Part shown: positions 22,736-29,345 of the stretch, piece after piece | How the letters are laid out: each line of letters opens with the position of its first letter | Numbering within the stretch: position 1 is the first letter of the stretch | DNA from: Pelethousia sp002409725 | Lineage (GTDB): Bacteria; Bacillota; Clostridia; Christensenellales; CAG-138 | NCBI GenBank assembly: GCA_937915455.1 | Contig: CALDNN010000064.1 | Span: 1 to 29,382, forward strand | Length of the DNA: 29,382 nucleotides | Direction of reading: 5' to 3' | Position numbers and translations under genes: made by a program | Notes under the pieces: generated by a model | What the model saw: the letters and a program-made list of their open reading frames with translations, nothing else | What the model was told of the DNA's origin: nothing | Databases searched by the model: none

Positions 22736-24274
22736 TTAGAGTAGCGGCGAGATCAGCCGTAGGACTTCCTCTTCCAGGCGTTTGAAATAGCCGCGCTTGC
22801 ACTCCGCCGGGGTGATCTGGCGGCATTGCTCCAAAATGGCCAGGTAATCCGCCTTAATATCTGCCAGGCAATCGCAGCCGTAGAGCAGGCAGCCGCATTC
22901 GAAATGCTGGTAGAGGCTGCGGTAATCCAAATTCACGCTACCCACGGCAGCCACGGCGTCGTCCGAAACGAAGACTTTGGCGTGCATGAAGCCGGGCGTG
23001 AATTCATAGATGCGTACCCCGGCATTGATCAGCTCCGCATAATAGGAGCGGGAGGCTTTTTGCACCAGGGGTTTATCCGGCACATGCGGGGTGATGATGC
23101 GCACGTCCACACCGCTTTTGGCTGCTAGGGTAAGGGCACTCATGAGGATGTCATCGATGATGAGGTAGGGCGTGGAGATGTAAACATAATTTTGCGCGTA
23201 TTGGATGATGCGAAGATAAGCGCTCTGGCCTGTGAGCTCCATATCCATGGGCGTATCCGCATAGGGCTGGACGAGGCCGCTGCCAAGGCCCGGGCAGGGG
23301 CTATCCTGCCAGGGGTAGAGCATGCGTACGGCGTCGAGGTCGATCTCCTCGTGGTAATCCCAAAGCTGCAAAAAGGCCAGCGTAAAGCTCCAGGCCGCCT
23401 TGCCGCGAACGCAGAGGCCCGCATCCTGCCAATAGCCGTGTTTCTCATAGGCGTTTATGTATTCATCGGCCAAATTCACGCCGCCCGTGAAGGCCACCTT
23501 GCCGTCGATGACCAATATTTTGCGGTGGTCGCGCTGGTTCTGCATGGAGGAGAGGAAGGGGCGGAAGGGGTGGAACTTGCGGCAATGGATGCCTTTGTTT
23601 TCCAGCATCTTATCATAATCGGACGGCAGGGTCAAAAAGCAGCCTATGTCGTCGTAGATGATACGCACCAGCAGGCCCTCCTGCGCCTTGCGCTCGAGGA
23701 TGGCCAGCACGGAATCCCACAGCTGGCCCTCTTCAATAATGAAGAACTCTAAGAAGATATACTTTTCCGCCTTTTCCAATTCTGACAGCAGGCGGGCGTA
23801 AAAGGCCTGACCGGGGCTGAGATATTCGCTCTCTGTAGCGCCATAGGCCGGGTAGCCGCAGGCGCGGATATAGCGCAGCAGGGGCGCGCACAGGCCGACT
23901 TGGGCCGGATCCGGATCGCCGGAGGCGGCGTTGGGCAGGGCAAAGAGAGGGCGCAGGGCCGCGCTGCGGCTGCTAAGAAGCCGGCCAACATATTTGGTGC
24001 CGCTTTGGAAGCTGTAAAGCAGGTAGAAAAGCCCGCCGAATAAGGGCGTGAGCAGGATCAAAAACACCCAGCTAAGCTTGGCGGTCGGTTCTCCGGGCTT
24101 GCCAACGATATAGAGCGCAACGCTTAAGCTCATCAGCGAGAGCAATGCCTGAAAAACCTCGGAGGCGCTGCTCGTGCTGTGGATAAAATAGGCCAAGACA
24201 GCCGCCTGCGCGATAATCAAAATCGCCACAAACAGCCTCCGGCGAATCAATGCCCGCTTCCAGCCCTGTTTCAT
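22736..24274 (-). CDS. cls: Cardiolipin synthase (phospholipase D family)
   Basis: The 512-residue protein has two or three N-terminal membrane helices (RLFVAILIIAQAAVLAYFI; WVFLILLTPLFGGLFYLLYS). Two HKD catalytic motifs follow: HRKILVIDGKVAFTGGVNLA near residue 250 and HAKVFVSDDAVAAVGSVNLD near 430. This is the arrangement of bacterial Cls, which joins two phosphatidylglycerols to cardiolipin and glycerol at the membrane. I start at ATG 24274, after GGGGGAAG. An ATG at 24313 directly follows a TATAAT (24317-24312 on the minus strand) that looks like this gene's -10 element. The PPDK-like gene follows 131 bases downstream. Confidence 0.95.
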   Translation of the reverse strand: MKQGWKRALIRRRLFVAILIIAQAAVLAYFIHSTSSASEVFQALLSLMSLSVALYIVGKPGEPTAKLSWVFLILLTPLFGGLFYLLYSFQSGTKYVGRLLSSRSAALRPLFALPNAASGDPDPAQVGLCAPLLRYIRACGYPAYGATESEYLSPGQAFYARLLSELEKAEKYIFLEFFIIEEGQLWDSVLAILERKAQEGLLVRIIYDDIGCFLTLPSDYDKMLENKGIHCRKFHPFRPFLSSMQNQRDHRKILVIDGKVAFTGGVNLADEYINAYEKHGYWQDAGLCVRGKAAWSFTLAFLQLWDYHEEIDLDAVRMLYPWQDSPCPGLGSGLVQPYADTPMDMELTGQSAYLRIIQYAQNYVYISTPYLIIDDILMSALTLAAKSGVDVRIITPHVPDKPLVQKASRSYYAELINAGVRIYEFTPGFMHAKVFVSDDAVAAVGSVNLDYRSLYQHFECGCLLYGCDCLADIKADYLAILEQCRQITPAECKRGYFKRLEEEVLRLISPLL

Positions 24275-24311
24275 ATCGTCGCAGCTTCCCCCATTACCCA
24301 AGGATATTATC

Positions 24312-24317
24312 ATTATA
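24312..24317 (-). promoter_or_regulatory. Promoter -10 element of cls
   Basis: The minus strand reads TATAAT about 38 bases before the chosen cls start. No good -35 is visible. Confidence 0.4.
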
Positions 24318-24407
24318 TCAAATCAGGTAAATTATGCATAGCGCCCGCTTTTATGCTTGACAACATACGTGCAAAATGATATGATAAATTTCGTTCGAGA
24401 CAAGAAT

Positions 24408-24484
24408 CTGGGTGTGGCGCAGTTTGGTAGCGTGCTTGAATGGGGTTCAAGAGGCCGGAGGTTCAAATCCTCTCACCCAGACCA
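24408..24484 (+). tRNA. tRNA-Pro(GGG)
   Basis: Acceptor arms CTGGGTG/CACCCAG, anticodon stem CTTGA/TCAAG with loop ATGGGGT (anticodon GGG at 24442-24444), T-arm GAGGTTCAAATCCTC and an encoded CCA (24482-24484). Confidence 0.96.
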
Positions 24485-24488
24485 AACA

Positions 24489-24522
24489 AAAAAACTGTAA
24501 CCCATTAAGGTTACAGTTTTTT
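24489..24522 (+). terminator. Terminator of tRNA-Pro(GGG)
   Basis: A 14-bp A/T-flanked stem (24489-24502 with 24509-24522) ends in a run of T. It lies five bases after the CCA. Confidence 0.85.
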
Positions 24523-24566
24523 GTTTTGTGTAGTTCTATAAACAAAGTACATAATAAGTCCCATAT

Positions 24567-24595
24567 TTGCTTTAATCTTGTATTTATGCTATACT
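24567..24595 (+). promoter_or_regulatory. Promoter of the bL25 gene
   Basis: TTGCTT (24567-24572), a 17-base spacer and TATACT (24590-24595). Predicted start is near 24602, giving a ~60-base leader. Confidence 0.65.
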
Positions 24596-24616
24596 TGTTA
24601 TATACAGTAAAAAACA

Positions 24617-24641
24617 CTTTTCAAACTTTCAGTTTGAAAAG
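24617..24641 (+). promoter_or_regulatory. 5'-UTR hairpin ahead of bL25
   Basis: A perfect 10-bp stem (24617-24626 with 24632-24641) with loop TTTCA ends 11 bases before the GGAGGG ribosome binding site. It could be a translational control element or an mRNA stabiliser. Confidence 0.5.
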
Positions 24642-24664
24642 TTATTGATTATGGAGGGATTAAC

Positions 24665-25246
24665 ATTTATAGCTTAAAAGTTGAACGCAGAGACAATAAT
24701 ATTAAGGCAAGAAAATTAAGACGTAATGGTATTATTCCAGCATCGATTTATGGGCGTAATTTAAAAGAGTCTATTTTGATTCAGATTCCTCTGCCCGATG
24801 TCAACGGCCTTCTTGCCAAGGTATCAAAAGGAAATAGGCTTACGATTGAAGTTGACGGCCAAAAATATAATGTCATATTTAAAAACATTACGCGAGAACC
24901 CGTTAGACAACAAGTTGAGCACATAGAATTCCAGCATATTGTTGCCGACGAAGCGGTTAACAGCGTGGTAAAGGTAGTTTTAACAAATAAGGAAAAGAAC
25001 GAAAATATAATACAACAACATATTGAAGAAATTCCCTATAATGCACTTCCAAGGAACTTTGTTCAAGAAATAGTTTTAGACGTAGAAGGATTAAAAGCCG
25101 GAAGTATTGTTAAAATAGAGGATTTAGATATTGCTAAAAACCAAAACATCAGGCTTACAATTCCAGAAGATACCGTAATTGTAACTGTTGCTGAGAGAAA
25201 AAGAATGCTTATAGAGGAAGAGACAGATGAGGAGCAAGACTCCTAA
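24665..25246 (+). CDS. rplY: Ribosomal protein bL25 (Ctc/TL5 form), apparent AUU start
   Basis: Translated from 24665 the protein has 193 residues. The N-terminal 5S-rRNA-binding domain is typical (LKVERRDN, RKLRRNGIIPASIYG). The C-terminal beta domain of the long CTC/TL5 form follows, with IEEIPYNALPRNFVQEI and RLTIPEDTVIVTVAE, and an acidic tail. No ATG, GTG or TTG occurs between the in-frame stop at 24635 and conserved residue ~38. The only start suited to the perfect GGAGGG (24653-24658) is ATT at 24665, six bases on. Starting at TTG 24776 would delete most of the RNA-binding domain. The gene is markedly AT-rich beside GC-rich neighbours, suggesting acquisition. It has its own promoter and follows tRNA-Pro. 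Confidence 0.85.
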   Translation: MYSLKVERRDNNIKARKLRRNGIIPASIYGRNLKESILIQIPLPDVNGLLAKVSKGNRLTIEVDGQKYNVIFKNITREPVRQQVEHIEFQHIVADEAVNSVVKVVLTNKEKNENIIQQHIEEIPYNALPRNFVQEIVLDVEGLKAGSIVKIEDLDIAKNQNIRLTIPEDTVIVTVAERKRMLIEEETDEEQDS

Positions 25247-25298
25247 AAGGCTATAGCATAATAGATTTATTATTTGCAACTACAATTTACACCGCATT

Positions 25299-25318
25299 TA
25301 TTTTGACCCAATAGCACA
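25299..25318. repeat. 20-base repeat, copy B
   Basis: TATTTTGACCCAATAGCACA, 18 of 20 identical to 12568-12587. It lies in the AT-rich stretch after the bL25 gene. Confidence 0.5.
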
Positions 25319-25432
25319 AGAAATGCCCTAAACCAGTAAGGCTTGGGGCTTTTGCTTTTCTTGGCATCAGCAAAACGCAAACAGTGGGCAGCTTTTTGGC
25401 CTGGGCTCCGCATAGTGCGAAAAAATACTAAG

Positions 25433-25458
25433 CCGTTGTAAATACAACGGACTTTTTT
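25433..25458 (+). terminator. Terminator downstream of bL25
   Basis: CCGTTGTA (25433-25440) pairs with TACAACGG (25443-25450), then AC and six T. The ~270 bases between bL25 and the next promoter hold only this, the 20-base repeat and no supportable gene. Confidence 0.75.
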
Positions 25459-25516
25459 CGCCATAAGAGATACTATAAAGGAGCGAAAAATGTCGGCCAT
25501 GATGATTGTTAAAGAA

Positions 25517-25545
25517 TTGACCGTGATTTCAACTTGTAGTATGAT
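25517..25545 (+). promoter_or_regulatory. Promoter of the NusG-II / Gx / lipoprotein operon
   Basis: TTGACC (25517-25522), a 17-base spacer and TATGAT (25540-25545). Predicted start is near 25552, where a 20-base palindrome begins. Confidence 0.8.
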
Positions 25546-25551
25546 GTATCA

Positions 25552-25571
25552 GCCGCCCGTATACGGGCGGC
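25552..25571. promoter_or_regulatory. Perfect 20-base palindrome at the predicted transcription start
   Basis: The sequence GCCGCCCGTA followed by its exact reverse complement occupies +1 to +20. It may be a dimeric repressor operator or a 5'-terminal mRNA hairpin. Confidence 0.5.
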
Positions 25572-25634
25572 GGGCCATACGAAAAGAGGATGCCGGAGGG
25601 GCAAGGCCGCATTGCCGCCGGGATGGAGGCTGTG

Positions 25635-26021
25635 ATGAAATTCGCGAGAAAGAGGGATATTCTGATCATCGCGGCTGTTGCCGTGGCAGGGCTTTTGCTA
25701 TGGGCCGTTTTGCGCGGTGCTTTTGCCCAGCCGGGTGTCTATGCTGAGATCTACTATCAGTCCAAGCTGGTAGAGACCGTGGCGCTGGAAACGGGGGCGG
25801 AGGAGAGCTTTTCCATCGAGGAGCTGCCTAAGGTCGTCTTTCACCGCTATGCGGATGGTAGCATCGCCTTCCTCGAATCCGATTGCCCGGATAAGGTCTG
25901 CATCCACGCGGGCAGGTTGCGCCAGGTTGGGCAGATGGCGGCCTGCCTGCCCAACGAGGTCTATATGAAGATCGTGGGTGCGATAGCCGACCCCGACGCT
26001 CCCGATCTCGTAATCGGTTGA
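25635..26021 (+). CDS. NusG domain II membrane-anchored protein (EetA-like)
   Basis: The 128-residue protein has one N-terminal membrane helix (ILIIAAVAVAGLLLWAVL). An extracytoplasmic NusG-domain-II beta domain follows (PF07009 pattern) with FLESDCPDKVCIHAGRL and QVGQMAACLPNEVYMKI. The two Cys-containing segments (CPDKVC and AACLPN) are hallmarks of this family. The ATG at 25635 has GGAGG five bases upstream. It is followed closely by the Gx-type membrane protein. In flavin-based electron-transfer loci the same pair (EetA/EetB-like) accompanies an FMN transferase and a lipoprotein, as here. Its biochemical role is not established. Confidence 0.85.
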   Translation: MKFARKRDILIIAAVAVAGLLLWAVLRGAFAQPGVYAEIYYQSKLVETVALETGAEESFSIEELPKVVFHRYADGSIAFLESDCPDKVCIHAGRLRQVGQMAACLPNEVYMKIVGAIADPDAPDLVIG

Positions 26022-26061
26022 TATGGGGTATCGCGCGCAGCGTTTGGGAGAAAGATAGGAA

Positions 26062-26595
26062 ATGGACGAAAAGCCTTTGGGAAAAAAACCGAAAGCAGCG
26101 GGCGCCAAGCGCATTGCGCTTCTGGGCATACTGTTTGCGCTGGCCATGGTGCTTTCGATTGTCGAAGGATTCATCCCGGTGCCTGTGCCCGTGCCGGGCG
26201 TGCGCCTGGGGCTGGCGAACATCGTGGTGATGTTCGCGCTGCTCCAGCTGGGCCGGCGGGACGCGCTGGGGCTGACCCTCCTGAAGGCGGGCTTCGTGGC
26301 AGTCACGCGCGGGGCTATGGCCGGGGCGTTGAGCCTGGCGGGCGGGTCGCTCGCCTTTTGCGTCATGGCGCTCGTGCTGGCGCTGGCTAAGGATAAAACG
26401 AGCTACCTCCTGTTGAGCGTCTCCGGTGCGGTTTTTCACAACATCGGGCAGATATTGATGGCCTCGCTGATCCTCCGCACTTTTTTGTGGCCCTATTTTC
26501 CGGTCCTGCTCCTTTCGGGCATCGCCACCGGATTTGCCACCTCCGTTTTGCTCAAGCTCACCGCTCCGGCACTTCAGAGGCTGCATCTAAAATAA
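26062..26595 (+). CDS. Gx transporter / heptaprenyl diphosphate synthase component I-like protein (EetB-like)
   Basis: The 177-residue protein is an integral membrane protein with about five helices. It carries the PF07456 signature PVPVPVPGVRLGLANIVVMF, then KAGFVAVTRGAMAGAL and FHNIGQILMASLI. Despite the family name it has no prenyl synthase active site. It resembles the substrate-binding S components of ECF importers and may handle a quinone, isoprenoid or flavin precursor. The ATG at 26062 follows AGATAGGAA. It lies 40 bases after the NusG-II gene and 33 before the lipoprotein gene, so the three are one operon. Confidence 0.85.
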   Translation: MDEKPLGKKPKAAGAKRIALLGILFALAMVLSIVEGFIPVPVPVPGVRLGLANIVVMFALLQLGRRDALGLTLLKAGFVAVTRGAMAGALSLAGGSLAFCVMALVLALAKDKTSYLLLSVSGAVFHNIGQILMASLILRTFLWPYFPVLLLSGIATGFATSVLLKLTAPALQRLHLK

Positions 26596-26628
26596 AAAAT
26601 CATCCAAGTTCATGGAGGAACTAAACGC

Positions 26629-27633
26629 ATGAAGAAGCTTTTTGCACTCGCTCTGACCTTTGCGCTCGTAGCTGCCATAGCGGCGGGCTGCGGCAAATCC
26701 GCCCCGGCCGCTAAAGGCACGGTCAAAACCGGCCTCGCCGTCGTGACCTCAATCGCCAACTCGGCCGATGCCACCGCTGCGGATGCGGGTGTGGCCCAGG
26801 GCTATTCCACCATCGCCGCCGTTACGGTAGACGGTTCGGGCAAGATCGTCTCCTGTGTGATCGACGCGGCGCAAACCAACGTCAACTTCGGTGCAGACGG
26901 TGCAATCACCACCGCGCTCGATAGCACATTCCAAACCAAAAACGAGCTGGGTGCGGCTTATGGCATGAAGACCGCTTCCAGCATCGGCAAGGAATGGAAC
27001 GAACAAGCCGCCGCCTTTGCCGCCTATGTGGTGGGCAAAACCGCCGAGGAAGTGAATGGCATCGCCGTTGACGCGGGCCTGGCTATGGACGCCGATCTCG
27101 TGGCCTCCGTTACCATACACGTGACGGACTTCATCGAGGTCGTCAGCAAGGCTGTGGCCAATGCCAGCGAGCTCGGCGCATCCAGCGGCGATAAGCTGCG
27201 CGTGGGCACAGTTACGAGCATTGCCAAATCCACCAATGCCACCGCCGATGCACAAGGGTTGGCGCAGGTCTACAACACCTATGCCGCCCTCACCACCAAC
27301 GAAACGGGCGTTATCACCAGCTGTGTGATTGACGCCAGCCAGGCAAACATCAACTTCGACACTGCGGGCAAGATCACCACCCCGCTCGATACCACCTTCC
27401 AAACCAAGGATGATCTCAAGGACGTCTACGGCATGAAGGCCGCTTCCGGCATCGGCAAGGAGTGGTATGAGCAGGCCGCCGCCTTCGCAGCCTATGCCAC
27501 CGGTAAAACCGCAGCCGAAGTTGCGGGCACCGCGGTCGACGAAACGGGCCATGTGACCGGCGCCGACCTCACTGCTTCCGTCACCGTTTCCGTGGGCGAT
27601 TTCATGGCCGCCATTGCAAAGGCCGCCAAATAA
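26629..27633 (+). CDS. Lipoprotein with two tandem ~150-residue repeats
   Basis: The 334-residue protein has a lipoprotein signal ending AAGC (Cys21). Two repeats follow, about 30-180 and 188-334, roughly 60% identical by eye. Each contains a CVIDA beta segment, a TFQTK(N/D)(E/D)L block, YGMK-AS-IGKEW-EQAAAFAAY, GKTA-EV and a closing ASVT---DF helix. The family is common in gut Firmicutes but I know of no assigned function. Context (ApbE, NusG-II and Gx proteins) suggests an exported redox or flavin-carrying protein like Listeria PplA. However, no canonical ApbE target motif (S/T-G-A-S/T) is present; the nearest is ELGASS in the inter-repeat linker. The ATG has GGAGG ten bases upstream. The gene ends at a strong terminator. 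Confidence 0.85.
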   Translation: MKKLFALALTFALVAAIAAGCGKSAPAAKGTVKTGLAVVTSIANSADATAADAGVAQGYSTIAAVTVDGSGKIVSCVIDAAQTNVNFGADGAITTALDSTFQTKNELGAAYGMKTASSIGKEWNEQAAAFAAYVVGKTAEEVNGIAVDAGLAMDADLVASVTIHVTDFIEVVSKAVANASELGASSGDKLRVGTVTSIAKSTNATADAQGLAQVYNTYAALTTNETGVITSCVIDASQANINFDTAGKITTPLDTTFQTKDDLKDVYGMKAASGIGKEWYEQAAAFAAYATGKTAAEVAGTAVDETGHVTGADLTASVTVSVGDFMAAIAKAAK

Positions 27634-27650
27634 GCGACGCATATCCGCAT

Positions 27651-27688
27651 CGGAGAGGCAGCGCCCGTGTGCCTCTCCGATTTTCTTA
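27651..27688 (+). terminator. Terminator after the repeat lipoprotein
   Basis: A perfect 10-bp stem (27651-27660 with 27670-27679) with a 9-base loop is followed by ATTTTCTT. It divides the operon from apbE. Confidence 0.8.
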
Positions 27689-27703
27689 GATGAGATGCTA
27701 GGT

Positions 27704-27709
27704 TATAAT
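27704..27709 (+). promoter_or_regulatory. -10 element immediately before apbE
   Basis: A perfect TATAAT ends 2 bases before the first apbE ATG (27712) and 8 before the second (27718). The -35 region (TTTTCT at 27681-27686) is poor. If used, transcription would start at or within the start codons. Confidence 0.4.
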
Positions 27710-27711
27710 GT

Positions 27712-28770
27712 ATGAATATGAAAAGACTGACCGCCCTTTTTCTATGCCTCGCGCTGCTCTTCACCTGCGGCTGTATGCCTAGGGTGCAGCGGCGCTATCG
27801 GGCGCAGTTTTTGACCCTGTTCGATACCGTAACCACCATCACCGGCTATGCAGAGAGCGAGGCGCAATTCACGGAGCTGGCCGAAAAGCTGCGCGCAAAG
27901 CTGGAGGAATACCACCAGCTTTATGATATCTATCACGATTACGAAGGTGTCGACAACATCAAAACCATCAACGATAACGCCGGCGTAGTGCCGGTGCAAG
28001 TTGATAGGCGCATCATCGAGCTGCTCAAGCTCATGATCGAGCGCAACAGGCAGACGGGGGGAGCCGTAAACGTGGCGATGGGCGCGGTTCTCAGCATTTG
28101 GCACGACTACCGCGAGGCCGGCCTTAATGACCCGGAAAACGCCCAGCTGCCGCCGATGGAGCTTTTGCGGGAGGCTGCCGGGCATACGGATATCGCGGAT
28201 ATCGTGATCGATGAGACGGCCTCCACCGTCTATTTAAAAGACCCACTGATGCGGCTCGACGTAGGCTCCACAGCCAAAGGCTATGCCACGGAGCAGGTGG
28301 CGCTTTACGCCAAAGGCCTGGGCGCGACTTCGTTGATCATCAGCGTGGGCGGCAACGTGCGTACCATCGGCGCCAAGCTGGGGGCCGATTCCAAGGGCGA
28401 TACGCGCTGGAACATCGGCATTCAGAATCCCGATAAAGCCAGCGATCAAACGGAAATTTTGCATGTGCTCGTCAACGACGCCGCCATCGTATCGAGCGGC
28501 ATTTATGAGCGCTATTATGTGGTAGACGGCGTGCGGTATTCCCACATCATCGACCCCAATACCCTCATGCCCTCCACGAATTACTTGCAGGTTACGATCC
28601 TCTGCGGCGATTCCGGCACGGCCGATTCGCTCTCCACCGCCGTGTTCAACCTCCCGCTCGCAGAAGGCAAGCGCCTCCTTGCAAGCATGGATGGCGTGGA
28701 GGCCGCCTGGGTGCTGCCGGATGGCGGTATCGAATATACAAGCGGCTTTTCTGCATATCTGAAGGATTAG
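27712..28770 (+). CDS. apbE: FAD:protein FMN transferase, lipoprotein form
   Basis: The 352-residue protein has a lipoprotein signal ending FTCGC and the ApbE domain: FDTVTTITGY at the start, TGGAVNVAMGAV, the FAD-binding MRLDVGSTAKGYATEQ, SVGGNVRTIG and HIIDPNTLMPS. ApbE transfers FMN from FAD to a Thr/Ser of exported proteins using Mg2+ and acts outside the membrane. The operon upstream supplies a candidate acceptor lipoprotein. A terminator separates them, and a TATAAT stands right at the start. No clear ribosome binding site is present, so translation may be leaderless from ATG 27718 (MKRLTALF). The two possible ATGs differ by two residues only. Confidence 0.95.
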   Translation: MNMKRLTALFLCLALLFTCGCMPRVQRRYRAQFLTLFDTVTTITGYAESEAQFTELAEKLRAKLEEYHQLYDIYHDYEGVDNIKTINDNAGVVPVQVDRRIIELLKLMIERNRQTGGAVNVAMGAVLSIWHDYREAGLNDPENAQLPPMELLREAAGHTDIADIVIDETASTVYLKDPLMRLDVGSTAKGYATEQVALYAKGLGATSLIISVGGNVRTIGAKLGADSKGDTRWNIGIQNPDKASDQTEILHVLVNDAAIVSSGIYERYYVVDGVRYSHIIDPNTLMPSTNYLQVTILCGDSGTADSLSTAVFNLPLAEGKRLLASMDGVEAAWVLPDGGIEYTSGFSAYLKD

Positions 28771-28818
28771 GCGGGCCAGGAGCCTAGGCCCGGGATGCCC
28801 ATTGCATCATGTCTTTAA

Positions 28819-28848
28819 CGCCCGAAACCATTGCGGTTTCGGGCGTTT
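28819..28848 (+). terminator. Terminator of apbE
   Basis: A perfect 11-bp stem (28819-28829 with 28835-28845) with loop ATTGC is followed by TTT. Confidence 0.85.
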
Positions 28849-28999
28849 GCTCCGTTTTGGCTCTTATAATTCTGCACACGGACAAGACACCACCATATTA
28901 TATACTATACCAAAGCTAAAAACCTGGCGGGAACGAGGCATTGGCCTCAACCTGCGGGAATAGATATGGACAATAACTTGAAGAGGAGGCGAACATGCC

Positions 29000-29290
29000 A
29001 TGGAAAGCTTTTTTACGTGGGCTATGCTGGGCACCTATGCAGGCGCCGTTCTGGCCACCAGCCTGATTACCCAGTTTTTTAAAGGGGTGGGCTTCATCGC
29101 CCGCATCCCTACAAGGGTTTTCAGTTACTTTGTGGCCTTGATTGTGCTGCTGGGCGCTGCCTATTTCGGCGGTTGCTGGTCCTTGGCGGATGGGGTTCTA
29201 TGCCTGTTTAACGCAGTGATCGTATCCCTGGCCGCCAATGGCGGTTACGATACCCTCAATGGGCTCAAACAGCGTGATAATAATAAATAG
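29000..29290 (+). CDS. Small holin-like membrane protein
   Basis: The 96 residues contain about three hydrophobic segments: FTWAMLGTYAGAVLATSLI, FSYFVALIVLLGAAYFGG and GVLCLFNAVIVSLAANGG. The tail NGLKQRDNNK is short and charged. Size and topology resemble small holin-like proteins that accompany clostridial lysins, but no lysin gene is seen before the window ends. The ATG at 29000 lies 10 bases after AGGAGG. An ATG at 28995 in another frame is closer to that site but gives only a short unrelated frame. Function unproven. Confidence 0.7.
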   Translation: MESFFTWAMLGTYAGAVLATSLITQFFKGVGFIARIPTRVFSYFVALIVLLGAAYFGGCWSLADGVLCLFNAVIVSLAANGGYDTLNGLKQRDNNK

Positions 29291-29305
29291 GATAGACTTA
29301 ATAAA

Positions 29306-29327
29306 GGGGGGCGGCTAGCCGCCCCCC
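29306..29327. terminator. Perfect 22-base GC palindrome, likely terminator
   Basis: Six G, then CGGCTAGCCG, then six C is fully self-complementary (9-bp stem with a CTAG loop). The U tract is better on the minus strand (CTTTATT) than on the plus strand. Confidence 0.55.
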
Positions 29328-29345
29328 CAGACTGTCAAAAAAGTC

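Noticed and set aside
24412..24648. A 78-codon frame over tRNA-Pro(GGG)
   Set aside because: It is tRNA and terminator sequence read as protein.
25490..25747. An 85-codon frame starting at a fair ribosome binding site (MSAMMIVKE...)
   Set aside because: It runs through the promoter and palindrome of the next operon and then overlaps the NusG-II gene in another frame; the first codons may be a decayed small gene, but nothing supports function.
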